Below, piece after piece: positions 24,055 to 33,199 of a stretch of DNA of 48,169 nt; position 1 is the stretch's first letter; every line of letters begins with the position of its first letter. A program made the translations under genes and the position numbers. The notes under the pieces were generated by a model. That model was not told the origin of the DNA, did not search any database, and was given only the letters and a program-made list of their open reading frames with translations. Source of the stretch: a bacterium. Its GTDB lineage: Bacteria > Bacillota_I > Bacilli_A > RF39 > UBA660. The DNA lies in assembly GCA_029099845.1 (NCBI GenBank), contig JAQXOT010000013.1, positions 1-48,169 of the forward strand, in the 5' to 3' direction.

Positions 24055-24083
24055 TTGCCAAACAATAAAAATTGTGCTATATT
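24055..24083 (+). promoter_or_regulatory. Promoter of the T-box operon
   Basis: TTGCCA (24055-24060), 17 bases, TATATT (24078-24083), preceded by TGc as an extended -10. Confidence 0.7.
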
Positions 24084-24105
24084 AAAAATATCTTTTAAAT
24101 ACATT

Positions 24106-24292
24106 GACAAAGGATCCGATAAATTATCTAAACTCTCAAGAGAGTTCGTGGTTGGTGCAAACGAATGAGTATTTAACTTATTACTACCTTTCGAGTTGAA
24201 TTAGTAAATGTAATTCCGGCAATTGTCGTTAAAAAAATAAGATAAACAAAGGATGGTACCGTGCTTATGCACTCCTGTACTATCTTTTTTTA
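24106..24292 (+). promoter_or_regulatory. T-box riboswitch (threonine) with terminator
   Basis: Hallmarks in order: stem I sequence AGAGAGTTCGTGGTTGGTGC, a specifier region ATTACTACCTTTC offering ACC (or ACT), both Thr codons, the T-box bulge ATGGTACCG (24253-24261) and a terminator in which GATGGTAC (24252-24259) pairs with GTACTATC (24277-24284) before seven T. Uncharged tRNA-Thr would stabilise the antiterminator and allow expression of the MBL-fold gene and thrS. Confidence 0.92.
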
Positions 24293-24312
24293 TTATCTAA
24301 AGAGGTGATTAT

Positions 24313-24927
24313 ATGGATATTGAGGTGTTTAGACATTCGTCGATTAAATTAGTTGGATCAAAAACTATTTACTTTGATCCTTATCAAATTTCTGATGATT
24401 ATCATGATGCAAATTACATATTCATAACTCACGATCATTATGATCATTATGATGAAAAATCAATTAAAAAGATTATGACCAAAGATACAACAATTATAGC
24501 ACCAGCCTGCCTAAGGGAAAAAATAAGTACTATAACAAACAATATCTTAATAGTAGAACCGGAAAAAACCTACTACCTTACGGATATAACTATTAAAACT
24601 ATCCCAGCTTATAACATCAATACCAACTTTCATCCCAAAGAAAAATCATATGTTGGTTACAATGTATTAATAGATAATCAGTGGTATTATATAATGGGTG
24701 ATACTTCAAAAACTAAAGAGGCACTAACCGTAATAACGGATATTTGCTTCGTACCTATTGGGGGCATTTACACTATGGATGTAGTTGAAGCGACTAGCTA
24801 CATAAATACAATAAAACCACAAACTGCAATTCCTATTCATTATGGTGATATTGTTGGAGAAAAACACTTAGCCGAAGATTTTAAAAGATTAATAGATAAA
24901 GAAATAAAAGTAGATATACTTATTTAG
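24313..24927 (+). CDS. MBL-fold metal-dependent hydrolase
   Basis: 204 residues, ribosome site AGAGGTGAT. The motif THDHYDHYD (HxHxDH) and downstream IMGDTS and IPIHYGD motifs are the metal ligands of the small UlaG/UPF0173-like metallo-beta-lactamase family. It starts MDIEVFRHSSIKLVG, like members that begin with a beta-strand and an invariant His. These enzymes hydrolyse various phosphate or lactone substrates; the substrate here is unknown. It is the first gene after a Thr T-box and is followed 11 bases later by thrS, so its expression should rise in threonine shortage. Whether it serves tRNA quality control or is a passenger is not known. Confidence 0.85.
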   Translation: MDIEVFRHSSIKLVGSKTIYFDPYQISDDYHDANYIFITHDHYDHYDEKSIKKIMTKDTTIIAPACLREKISTITNNILIVEPEKTYYLTDITIKTIPAYNINTNFHPKEKSYVGYNVLIDNQWYYIMGDTSKTKEALTVITDICFVPIGGIYTMDVVEATSYINTIKPQTAIPIHYGDIVGEKHLAEDFKRLIDKEIKVDILI

Positions 24928-24938
24928 GAGGAAATAAA

Positions 24939-26702
24939 ATGATAAATATAAAAGAAGATCAAGAATTAAGTATTATGAACCACTCTTGTGCACATTTATT
25001 AGCACAAGCCGTAAAACATTTATACCCACAAGCTATGTTTTGGGTAGGACCAGTAATTGAAGATGGTTTCTACTATGACATTGATTTAGGAGATACTACA
25101 TTAACTGAAGAAGATTTAGCAAAAATTGAAAAAGAAATGAAAAAAATCGCTAAAGATGGTAAAAAAATAATTCGCCAAGAATTAACCAAGGAAGAAGCAT
25201 TAGCAAAGTTTAAAGATGACCCTTATAAAATTGATTTAATTTCTAGAATGAATGAAGACGAAACAACTATAACTTGCTATACTCAAGGCGACTTTACAGA
25301 TCTTTGCCGTGGCCCACATGTTGAGTCAGTAAAAGAATTAAAATACTTTAAACTAACTAAATTTAGCGGAGCTTATTGGAAAGGAGACGCTAAAAATAAA
25401 ATGCTTCAACGTATCTATGGGGTTTGCTATAAAACAGAAGCCGATTTAGAACAACATCTTCAAGAATTGCAAGAAGCTAAAGAACGTGATCATCGTAAAA
25501 TTGGTAAAGAACAAGAATTATATATGAACCACGAGCTAGTAGGTGCGGGTATGCCTTTATGGCTACCACATGGAGCTTTAATAAGAAAACAATTAGAAAA
25601 CTACATTTATGAAAAAGAACAAAAGTTAGGCTATGAACATGTCTACACACCATGTGTTGGCACTGTTAATTTATACAAAACTTCTGGACACTGGGATCAT
25701 TACAAAGAAAATATGTTCCCAATGATGAAAGTTGATGACGAAGAATTTGTCTTGCGTCCAATGAACTGCCCACATCATATGTTAATATATAAAAATAAAA
25801 TGCATTCATATCGCGACTTACCAATTAGAATTGGCGAATTTGCTACTGACTTTCGTTATGAAGCTAGCGGAGCTGTTAAAGGCTTAGAAAGAGTTCGCTG
25901 TATGTGTCAAAATGATGCCCATTTATTTGTCACACCAGAACAAATTGGCGATGAATTTAAAAAAGTAGTTAGTTTGATTCTTGATGTTTACCATGACTTT
26001 GGCATTGAAAATTATAAATTCCGTCTTTCATTAAGAGACCCTATGGACAAAGAAAAATATTTTGATGATGACAAAATGTGGAACGAAGCTGAACAAAAAT
26101 TAAGAGAAGTGTTAAATAGCTTAGGTGTTGAATATTTTGAAGCTGTTGGTGAGGCTGCTTTCTATGGACCAAAACTAGATGTTGAAGTAAAACCAGCTGT
26201 TGGTCCAGAAGTAACTTTATCAACTTGCCAATTAGACTTTTTATTACCTCGTAGATTTGACCTATCATATATCAATAGTAAAGGTGAAAAAGAAACCCCT
26301 GTAGTCCTTCACCGTGCTATATTTGGAACCTTTGATCGCTTTACAGCCTTCATAATAGAAGAAACAAAAGGTTGCTTCCCAACTTGGCTATCTCCAGTTC
26401 AAGTAAAAGTAATTCCTGTCAATCCAGAATTCCAAGGAGATTATGCTAAAGAAATAAAAGATTACCTAGTAGAAAATAAAATTCGTGCTGAGTTAGATGA
26501 TCGCAATGAAAAATTAGGTTATCGTTTGCGTGAAGCCCAAACAAATAAAGTACCATATACTTTAATATTAGGTGATAATGAAAAAGAAAATAATCTTATA
26601 AGTTATCGTCTTCACGGCAAAAAAGAAACAACATCTGTCACTAAAGAAGAATTCCTAAAAATGTTACAAGAAGAAATTGCTAGTAAGGCTTTAAGAAAGT
26701 AG
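24939..26702 (+). CDS. thrS: Threonyl-tRNA synthetase lacking the TGS domain
   Basis: 587 residues, ribosome site AGGAGG. It charges tRNA-Thr. Editing domain: HSCAHLLA (~15-22) and CRGPH supply the four metal-type residues that hydrolyse Ser-tRNA-Thr. Catalytic core (class II): PLWLPHG motif, NMFPMM, RPMNCPHHM (zinc Cys and His), motif 2 FRYEASGAVKGLERVRCM, motif 3 LHRAIFGTFDRF. C-terminal anticodon domain begins near WLSPVQVKVIPV. Typical bacterial ThrRS is ~640 residues with an N-terminal TGS domain; that domain is missing here, since the protein starts directly before the editing domain. The ATG is well positioned and the upstream gap is only 11 bases. Confidence 0.97.
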   Translation: MINIKEDQELSIMNHSCAHLLAQAVKHLYPQAMFWVGPVIEDGFYYDIDLGDTTLTEEDLAKIEKEMKKIAKDGKKIIRQELTKEEALAKFKDDPYKIDLISRMNEDETTITCYTQGDFTDLCRGPHVESVKELKYFKLTKFSGAYWKGDAKNKMLQRIYGVCYKTEADLEQHLQELQEAKERDHRKIGKEQELYMNHELVGAGMPLWLPHGALIRKQLENYIYEKEQKLGYEHVYTPCVGTVNLYKTSGHWDHYKENMFPMMKVDDEEFVLRPMNCPHHMLIYKNKMHSYRDLPIRIGEFATDFRYEASGAVKGLERVRCMCQNDAHLFVTPEQIGDEFKKVVSLILDVYHDFGIENYKFRLSLRDPMDKEKYFDDDKMWNEAEQKLREVLNSLGVEYFEAVGEAAFYGPKLDVEVKPAVGPEVTLSTCQLDFLLPRRFDLSYINSKGEKETPVVLHRAIFGTFDRFTAFIIEETKGCFPTWLSPVQVKVIPVNPEFQGDYAKEIKDYLVENKIRAELDDRNEKLGYRLREAQTNKVPYTLILGDNEKENNLISYRLHGKKETTSVTKEEFLKMLQEEIASKALRK

Positions 26703-26717
26703 AAATACTTTCTTTTT
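26693..26717 (+). terminator. Terminator of the thrS operon
   Basis: A 9-bp perfect stem AAGAAAGTA / TACTTTCTT with a GAAA loop and T-tract, overlapping the stop codon. Confidence 0.88.
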
Positions 26718-26727
26718 TCTTTATATC

Positions 26728-26756
26728 TTCACAAAAAAAGCAAAGCGTGATATAAT
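26728..26756 (+). promoter_or_regulatory. Promoter of the TPR triplet operon
   Basis: TTCACA (26728-26733), 17 bases, TATAAT (26751-26756), with an extended -10 TGa. Confidence 0.8.
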
Positions 26757-26784
26757 ATGCAGTACTAGAAAAGGGGGTTAAACT

Positions 26785-28377
26785 ATGTATAATCAAAAAG
26801 AAAAAAACCACCATAGAAAAGCATCTATTATTAGAGAAAGAAAAAAAGCACTTGATAGCATTAAAAATCTTGTAGAAAGAAAAAATTATGCTAAGGCCTT
26901 ATCCGAGCTAAATAAATATTTAGAAGTAAATAGCACTGATATGTTTGGTCACTTCTTACATGGACGAATTCTTATGGCTTGCGGAGATTTAAAGCAAGCT
27001 AAGCAAGTCTTTACCAAAGTTTTCGAATCAACTAGTACCAATCGCTATAGTGCCTTAATAGCCTTAGGTGATATTGCTAAACTAGAAGGTAATATAGAAA
27101 CAGCCAAAGATTGTTATTATCAAGCAATTACTAATAGCCCCTATAATGAAAAATATGCCATAATAACCCTAGCACGTTTAGAAAGTAAAGAAGAACATTA
27201 CGATAAAGCCTTAAAGCTTCTTGAAAGATTAGATCCAAATTCTATCGAAACAAAAATTGAACAAGCTCGTTCTTATACGGCTAAAGGAGAACTCGGTAAA
27301 GCTTATGAAATTTTAGAAACTTGCATTAATCAAACAAGCGATGAAAATAGACTATTAGCCTTAGAAAAAGGTAAAATTGCTAGAAATGCCAAAGACATTC
27401 CAACTGCTAAATTTAATTATTTAAAAGCCAAAGAAAGTTCTAAAAAGGATGATATTTATTATAAAACATTGATGGAAGAAGCCAAGTTATATTTAGATCT
27501 TGGAGATTTTAATAATGCATCTTCTTGCTGCCAAGAACTACTATCATCTAATGTAGAATATCAAGGTGAAGTATATTTGCGCTTAGGCACTGCTCAAGAA
27601 GGCTTAAAACAATTTGACCAAGCCCTTATTAATTATCGTCTAGCAACAACTTCACAAGATCCTGATATTCGTTCATTAGCATACTACAATATGGGGTCAT
27701 TACAGTTTGCTAAAGGAGAATATTCTTCTGCCAAACGTTCATTGATAAATAGTATAACGCCTAAAAAAGCGCCTAATTCAACCCATATTAAATTAATTGC
27801 CATTATGTTAAAAGAAAAAAGATACGATGAAGCTTACTCTTATCTTCAACAAGTCATGCCAGAAAATCCCACTAAAGATGATTTCTGCTTATTACACGCT
27901 AAATTACTTTTAGATAAAATTAAAGGCAATCCCTTACCAACTCGTGCTAGTAAAAACTACACGGAAAGACAAATTATTGAATACCGTGAAGATGATGCCC
28001 TAGATCATATTATTAATCATCATCAACTAATAATAGAAGAAGTTGGAAACTTTGCTAAACAAATTGATATTCCCACACTTTTTACAGATATAAAGTATCA
28101 ATTAACTGAAGAAAATATGGTTAATGAGGATATTGCCGATATCTATGAAGTTGACTATCCTAATGCTGGTTATGATCTAGATGGTACTTTAGTTCACAAA
28201 ATAAGAGTTGTTTGCCTACCAACAACCAAAAACATCTTAACTATGTATCCAAGTTCTAAATCCAAAACCCCACGTTTAGGAGATTTTAAGAAAATACCTC
28301 AAGAAACTTCAAAAACTAGTGATCAAATAGCCAAATTTAATAAAAAATTTAAAAACTATGTTCCACCCAAATGCTAA
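26785..28377 (+). CDS. TPR repeat protein, first of three tandem paralogues
   Basis: 530 residues, AAAGGGGG ribosome site, no signal peptide. A short Lys/Arg-rich head (MYNQKEKNHHRKASIIRERKK) leads into about ten TPR-like helix pairs (for example YAKALSELNKYLEVN, GDLKQAKQVFTKVFE, GNIETAKDCYYQAI, QFDQALINYRLATT). After ~380 a shared C-terminal region begins (NPLPTRASKNYTERQIIEYRED) and ends with a compact domain YEVDYPNAGYDLDG, VVCLPTTKNILTMYPS and a tail IAKFNKKFK. This C-terminal domain is the feature shared with the two downstream genes. TPRs mediate protein-protein contacts; the partner is unknown. Position behind thrS is accidental, as a terminator and a strong promoter separate them. Confidence 0.75.
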   Translation: MYNQKEKNHHRKASIIRERKKALDSIKNLVERKNYAKALSELNKYLEVNSTDMFGHFLHGRILMACGDLKQAKQVFTKVFESTSTNRYSALIALGDIAKLEGNIETAKDCYYQAITNSPYNEKYAIITLARLESKEEHYDKALKLLERLDPNSIETKIEQARSYTAKGELGKAYEILETCINQTSDENRLLALEKGKIARNAKDIPTAKFNYLKAKESSKKDDIYYKTLMEEAKLYLDLGDFNNASSCCQELLSSNVEYQGEVYLRLGTAQEGLKQFDQALINYRLATTSQDPDIRSLAYYNMGSLQFAKGEYSSAKRSLINSITPKKAPNSTHIKLIAIMLKEKRYDEAYSYLQQVMPENPTKDDFCLLHAKLLLDKIKGNPLPTRASKNYTERQIIEYREDDALDHIINHHQLIIEEVGNFAKQIDIPTLFTDIKYQLTEENMVNEDIADIYEVDYPNAGYDLDGTLVHKIRVVCLPTTKNILTMYPSSKSKTPRLGDFKKIPQETSKTSDQIAKFNKKFKNYVPPKC

Positions 28378-28410
28378 CCATAGTTAAAAATATAAAAAAG
28401 GAGTAAAACT

Positions 28411-30015
28411 ATGCGCCATAATAATTCTAAAAGAAAGTATCAAACTACGATAGAAAAAACGAAAGACATAAAAAATCGTAGTAAGAAACTTGAAAGTATT
28501 AAAAATTTAACCTCTAAAAATATAAATGCTGGTAGAAGAGAAATTCTCCATTATTTAGAAGAATACCCAAATGATATGTTTGGCTATTTTCATTATGGAC
28601 ATATTGAAGAAATGCTAGGAAACCTAGATCATGCAACAGAAATATTTACTGCTGTAGCTAATTCTGATTGGAAAAATAAGTATAGCGCCATAATTAGACT
28701 AGGAGATATTGCTAGTAAAAAAGGTGATATATCTAAGGCCAGAACACTATATACTAAAGCGATTAATGAAAGCAGTCACGAAGAAGTTTACGCTCTTCAA
28801 GCCCTAGCAACTTTAGAAAGATCACAAGGTAATTACACCAAGGCTTTAGCAATATTAGAAAAAATTAGTTTACCAACAGATAAAATTAAATTAGAAAAAG
28901 TAAAACTCATTGCTTTAGCAGGAAATGCCGAAAAAGCTTTAAAAATGATTAGTGAACTTGCCCAAAATAGTACCATTTCTAAAAGAGAATTAACTCTAGT
29001 CTATGGCAGAGTTTTACGCCAAATAGGAGATAAAAAGTCTGCCTTATATTACTTAGAAAGCATCAAAGAATATCCTCTTAAAGATGATACCTATTATGAG
29101 GCAATTTATGAATTAGCTCGCATCCTAGAAGAAACAGATACTAAAAGTGCTATTGCTTATTGTGAAGAACTAATTGCAACTGACAATTTATATGACCGAG
29201 CTGTTTACGTCACTTTAGGTTTTGCCAATCAGCGCCTAGGAGAATATGCTAATGCCCTAAAATGTTTTAAAGAGGCAACTAAATCAACTGATACCGAAGT
29301 ATATTCCAATGGCTATTATCAATTAGGATGTCTTCAGTACTTAATGGGAGAATATGAGCAAGCTGAACATTCATTGCAAAATAGTATTGTTAATCAGCAA
29401 AATATTTCCTCAGCGCTATGTGCTAAACTAATCGGTGTATACATTAAACAAGGAAAATATCAACAAGCAGATGCCTTTTTACAAAAAGTCATTCAAATAA
29501 ATGGTGATTTTCTTAAAGAACACGACTTTACTTTGGCCAAATTACTTATTGCCAAAAAGCTTGGTCGAAGCCTTCCACCACTTAATAGATGCAGTTATGG
29601 TGGTCAACAAATAATAGACTACTCTAAAGACCGAACTCTAGATCATATTAAAAAATATCATGTTAAACGAGTTCCTGACAAAACAACTTTTAGCCCGGAT
29701 ATAGATATTGAAAAATTATATAGTGAAGCCGTCCTTCAAATGAACGATGCTAATCGAATAAATTCTGATATAATGGATTTTTATGCTCTATCTTATCCAA
29801 ATTGTGGCTATGACCAAGAAAACAACATTTCTAACAGCCTTATTGTCATTACTATTCCAGGAACCACCAACATTATAAATATGTATCCAGCTGCACCAAA
29901 TCTTCTTCCTACTCAAGGAGAAATATTATCTAAAATAGAATCAGAAAAGCGTCCCAGCAAGCAAATCAGCAAATTTAATGCTAGATTTGAAAAATCAAAC
30001 AATTATAAAAAATAA
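28411..30015 (+). CDS. TPR repeat protein, second tandem paralogue
   Basis: 534 residues, 33 bases after the first paralogue; ribosome site AAGGAG. Same architecture: basic N-terminal head, a first repeat containing DMFGYFHYGHIEEMLG (compare DMFGHFLHGRILMACG in the first copy), multiple TPRs (ISKARTLYTKAI, YANALKCFKEATKS, YEQAEHSLQNSI), then SLPPLNRCSYGGQQIIDYSKDRTLDHI, followed by YALSYPNCGYDQEN, ITIPGTTNIINMYPA and ISKFNARFE. The shared C-terminal domain is therefore retained while the repeat region has drifted. No catalytic motif is visible. The role is likely the same kind of scaffold or receptor as in copies one and three. Confidence 0.75.
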   Translation: MRHNNSKRKYQTTIEKTKDIKNRSKKLESIKNLTSKNINAGRREILHYLEEYPNDMFGYFHYGHIEEMLGNLDHATEIFTAVANSDWKNKYSAIIRLGDIASKKGDISKARTLYTKAINESSHEEVYALQALATLERSQGNYTKALAILEKISLPTDKIKLEKVKLIALAGNAEKALKMISELAQNSTISKRELTLVYGRVLRQIGDKKSALYYLESIKEYPLKDDTYYEAIYELARILEETDTKSAIAYCEELIATDNLYDRAVYVTLGFANQRLGEYANALKCFKEATKSTDTEVYSNGYYQLGCLQYLMGEYEQAEHSLQNSIVNQQNISSALCAKLIGVYIKQGKYQQADAFLQKVIQINGDFLKEHDFTLAKLLIAKKLGRSLPPLNRCSYGGQQIIDYSKDRTLDHIKKYHVKRVPDKTTFSPDIDIEKLYSEAVLQMNDANRINSDIMDFYALSYPNCGYDQENNISNSLIVITIPGTTNIINMYPAAPNLLPTQGEILSKIESEKRPSKQISKFNARFEKSNNYKK

Positions 30016-30044
30016 ATAATCGTAATATAAATCGAGGAGAAAAT

Positions 30045-31676
30045 ATGACAAAAAGAAACAAGAAAACATATCATAAAGACCAAAATTTAGAAAAATGGGC
30101 AAAAATAAAAGAATTAAATAGTATAAAAACATTAATAGATAGTGGTAAACTTTCTAAAGGCTATGCAGAGTTAGCTAAATATGTTGAAAGACACCCAGAA
30201 GACCCATATGGGCATTATTTATATGGCAAATGCTTCCTTGATAATAATGAATTAGATTGTGCTCAAAAAGAATTTGAAATAGTTGCCAAACAAGACAGCA
30301 AAAAACGTCATAGTGGTTTAATTAGTTTGGCCAGAGTATACTGGTTAAAAGGCGATAAGGATAGTGCTAGAGAATATTATAATGAGGCTATAGAAGATAA
30401 TCCTTATGGTAGCCTTTTAGTCTATCTTTGTTTAGCCGAATTAGAAAATGAGGATAAAAATTATTATAGTGCTTTAAATACTTTATACCGTGCTTTAGAT
30501 GTAGAACCAGTAAAAGGGCATAGTGAAGTAGCAATCACTCACGATGATGTTCGTCTTAGAATTGCTAAAAACTTATTAGCCTTAGGCGACTATTCTGCTG
30601 CTTCTTTAATGGTAGAAAGTATTGTTGCATCTAATCCTACTTTAGAGCGAGAATTATACTTTTTAAAAGCAGAAATCAATAAAAGCCAAGAAAATTATGA
30701 ACAAGCTATTCCATATTTAGAAATGGTTCGCACATCTGAAGAAAAGGACAAAATATACTATCAAGCCACTATGACTTTAGCTATGGTGTATAAACAACTT
30801 GGAAAAATTTCAGAAGAAATAGCTTGCTTAGAAGAGCTACAACAAAATACAATTTGTCCATATGATGATGTTCCATTATTGTTAGGCATGGCCTTAATAG
30901 CCAACAAGGATTATGCTAAGGCAAAAGCTGCTTTCAAAACAGGATTGGATGCTAGAGATTTTAATGTTAAAAATCAATCTGCCTATTATTACAGCGCTCT
31001 TCAACTCCTAGAAAAAGATAATACTGGAGCTATAATTACCTTAAAAAAAGTAATTGATAATCAAACTACACCATATCGCATTAATTATATATCTTTAATT
31101 AGAGCTCTATATAATCAAGGAAACTATGAAGAAGCTCGTCACTATATAGAAAAAATCTGCCATATTAGTCCTGACAATGAAGACAACTATTCTTTTATTC
31201 GCCTTCAATTATTACTCGACAAATCGCAAGGGCTACCTTTACCTAATAGAGAAAAAAAGCCTTACATAGATCGACAATTCATTGCTTATGATTTAGATGA
31301 AGCCATTGATTTAGTAACTAATAATCATCTTAAAAATACCTTTGGAAATTCTGCCTTTCCAAGTAATACCGATATTCGCCAAGTCTTTGAAGATGTTAAA
31401 CCATTTTTAGTAGAAGAAAATAAATTACTAGATAATATTGTTGATGAATATGAAGTTTTCTATCCAAACGCTGGCTATTATGAAGGTCGCGTTTATAATC
31501 ATCTTCGGGTAAAGACTATTCCAGGAACCACTCAAATTCTTTCACTTTATCCTAGTGAGGAGTCTTTCCTTCCAACAAATGGAGCCCTAAAAGAAACTTT
31601 AGGCTATGAAAAAAGAAAAGAGTCTTCAAAAATTGAACGATTCAATAGACGATTTGCTAAACAACAAAATTTATAG
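30045..31676 (+). CDS. TPR repeat protein, third tandem paralogue
   Basis: 543 residues, 29 bases after the second copy; ribosome site GAGGAG. The head is again basic (MTKRNKKTYHKDQNLEKW), followed by SKGYAELAKYVERHPEDPYGHYLYGKC, then TPR units (KDSAREYYNEAIEDN, YEQAIPYLEMVR, YAKAKAAFKTGL). The C-terminal domain carries LPLPNREKKPYIDRQFIAYD, YEVFYPNAGYYEG, VKTIPGTTQILSLYPS and IERFNRRFA. The three genes share order of elements and terminal motif, which marks them as tandem duplicates diverged over long time. The operon ends at a strong terminator immediately upstream of the mraZ region. Confidence 0.75.
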   Translation: MTKRNKKTYHKDQNLEKWAKIKELNSIKTLIDSGKLSKGYAELAKYVERHPEDPYGHYLYGKCFLDNNELDCAQKEFEIVAKQDSKKRHSGLISLARVYWLKGDKDSAREYYNEAIEDNPYGSLLVYLCLAELENEDKNYYSALNTLYRALDVEPVKGHSEVAITHDDVRLRIAKNLLALGDYSAASLMVESIVASNPTLERELYFLKAEINKSQENYEQAIPYLEMVRTSEEKDKIYYQATMTLAMVYKQLGKISEEIACLEELQQNTICPYDDVPLLLGMALIANKDYAKAKAAFKTGLDARDFNVKNQSAYYYSALQLLEKDNTGAIITLKKVIDNQTTPYRINYISLIRALYNQGNYEEARHYIEKICHISPDNEDNYSFIRLQLLLDKSQGLPLPNREKKPYIDRQFIAYDLDEAIDLVTNNHLKNTFGNSAFPSNTDIRQVFEDVKPFLVEENKLLDNIVDEYEVFYPNAGYYEGRVYNHLRVKTIPGTTQILSLYPSEESFLPTNGALKETLGYEKRKESSKIERFNRRFAKQQNL

Positions 31677-31677
31677 T

Positions 31678-31702
31678 AAGCCAAAATTTGGCTTATTTTT
31701 TT
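31678..31702 (+). terminator. Terminator of the TPR operon
   Basis: AAGCCAAA / TTTGGCTT stem followed by a long T-tract; it starts two bases after the stop codon. Confidence 0.85.
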
Positions 31703-31771
31703 GTCAATGTTTGTCAAGTGACATTTTTTTTCTTTTTTCGTTATTTACAATTTTACCCTAACTGTGTAATA

Positions 31772-31810
31772 TATAATTAAATAGTGGCTGATAGTGGTAA
31801 AAAGTGGGGG
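31772..31810 (+). promoter_or_regulatory. mraZ promoter -10 and three MraZ boxes
   Basis: TATAAT at 31772-31777 is followed by three direct repeats of (A/T)AGTGG beginning at 31782, 31792 and 31802, exactly 10 bp apart. This is the known operator layout of MraZ, which represses its own division cluster. The third repeat (AAGTGGGGG) also forms the ribosome site of mraZ. No convincing -35 is visible. Confidence 0.8.
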
Positions 31811-31815
31811 ATAAT

Positions 31816-32253
31816 ATGTTTATTGGAGAATATCACCATTCTATTGATGACAAAGGGAGATTAATAATTCCTTCCAAATTTCGTGAGGAATTAGGAGAAA
31901 AGTTCATAGTAACTAGAGGAATTGAAAATTGCCTTTTTGTATATTCAGAAGAATCATGGCAAAAAATCGTTGATAAACTAGAAAGCCTACCATTTACCAA
32001 AAAAGATGCACGTCAATTTATTCGTTTCTTTCTATCAGGCGCTAGTGAAGCAGAATTTGATAAACAGGGCCGTATCAATATACCATCACCATTAATAACT
32101 TATGCAAACATTAATAAAGAATGTATCGTTATTGGAACTGGTGATCGCCTAGAGATATGGTCAAAAGAATCATGGGATGAATTCTTTATTTCTGCTAAAG
32201 ACAGCATGTCAGACATAGCTGAAAATCTATTTAATGAAAGTGTGAATATCTAA
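31816..32253 (+). CDS. mraZ: Transcriptional regulator MraZ
   Basis: 145 residues from the ATG at 31816; the upstream GTG at 31804 lies within the ribosome site/operator. MraZ is a double AbrB-like (SpoVT-AbrB) DNA-binding protein that controls the division and wall (dcw) cluster. First half: [23 protein letters not shown]; second half: the repeated motif [16 protein letters not shown]. Both halves carry the DxxGR core that contacts DNA. Length matches the family (143 in B. subtilis). It overlaps rsmH by one base (TAATG), so the two are coupled. Confidence 0.97.
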   Translation: MFIGEYHHSIDDKGRLIIPSKFREELGEKFIVTRGIENCLFVYSEESWQKIVDKLESLPFTKKDARQFIRFFLSGASEAEFDKQGRINIPSPLITYANINKECIVIGTGDRLEIWSKESWDEFFISAKDSMSDIAENLFNESVNI

Positions 32254-33182
32254 TGGAAAAACATATTAGCGTTTTACTAGAAGAATCTATTTCTTCCCTT
32301 AATTTAAATGAATCTAGTATCGTAGTAGATTGTACACTAGGCTATGGCGGACACAGTAGTAGCATCTTGGCTAGAATAAAAAAGGGGTTTTTATTCGCCT
32401 TTGACCAAGATAGTGAAGCAATTCGGCATAGTACTGATCGCTTAAGCGCGATTGGTACTAACTTCACTATCATTAAGAGCAATTTTGTAAATTTAAAAGA
32501 AGAATTAGCAAGAAGAGAAATTGACAAAGTCGATGCTGTTCTATTCGATTTAGGTGTATCTTCTCCTCAATTAGATGATGCTAAAAGAGGCTTTTCCTAT
32601 CATGAAGATGCAAAATTAGATATGCGAATGGATCAAGATATGGCTTTTTCTGCCTATGATGTTGTTAATAATTACTCACAAGAAAAATTAACAGAAATTT
32701 TTTATAAATATGGGGAAGATAAATTCTCAAAAAATATTGCTAAAAAAATTGTAGACTACCGCAAAACAAAACCAATTGAAACAACACTAGAATTAGTAGA
32801 AATAATAAAAAGTGCTGTTCCCATGAAATATAGAAAAGACAAACATCCTGCTAGACAAATATTTCAGGCAATTAGAATTGAAGTAAATCACGAATTAGAT
32901 GTTATAGAACCAGCCATTAATCAAGCGCTATCGCTATTAAATGTTGGCGGGCGAGTTGCCGTTATCACATTTCATTCGCTTGAAGATAGACTAGTAAAAA
33001 ATATATTTAAAGAAAAATGTGCTATAGATCCAAAAGTTCAAGGTCTGCCTAATATTCCACCTGAATATTTACCAGACTTTAAATTAGTGGTAAATAAAGC
33101 CATAAAACCTAGCGCTGAAGAATTAGAAAAAAATCCACGGGCTAGAAGTTCAAAACTACGTGTAATTGAACGTGTAAAATAA
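32253..33182 (+). CDS. rsmH: 16S rRNA (cytosine-1402-N4)-methyltransferase
   Basis: 309 residues. RsmH methylates C1402 in the decoding centre using S-adenosylmethionine. Motifs: HISVLLEESI, VDCTLGYGGHSSSIL (SAM motif I), LFDLGVSSPQLDDAKRGFSY, LDMRMDQ, HPARQIFQAIRIEVNHEL and VITFHSLEDRLVK, all in the usual order. It ends NPRARSSKLRVIERV as expected. Its place after mraZ and before ftsL is the classical dcw arrangement. Confidence 0.98.
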   Translation: MEKHISVLLEESISSLNLNESSIVVDCTLGYGGHSSSILARIKKGFLFAFDQDSEAIRHSTDRLSAIGTNFTIIKSNFVNLKEELARREIDKVDAVLFDLGVSSPQLDDAKRGFSYHEDAKLDMRMDQDMAFSAYDVVNNYSQEKLTEIFYKYGEDKFSKNIAKKIVDYRKTKPIETTLELVEIIKSAVPMKYRKDKHPARQIFQAIRIEVNHELDVIEPAINQALSLLNVGGRVAVITFHSLEDRLVKNIFKEKCAIDPKVQGLPNIPPEYLPDFKLVVNKAIKPSAEELEKNPRARSSKLRVIERVK

Positions 33183-33199
33183 AAAGAAAGGTGAATAAC

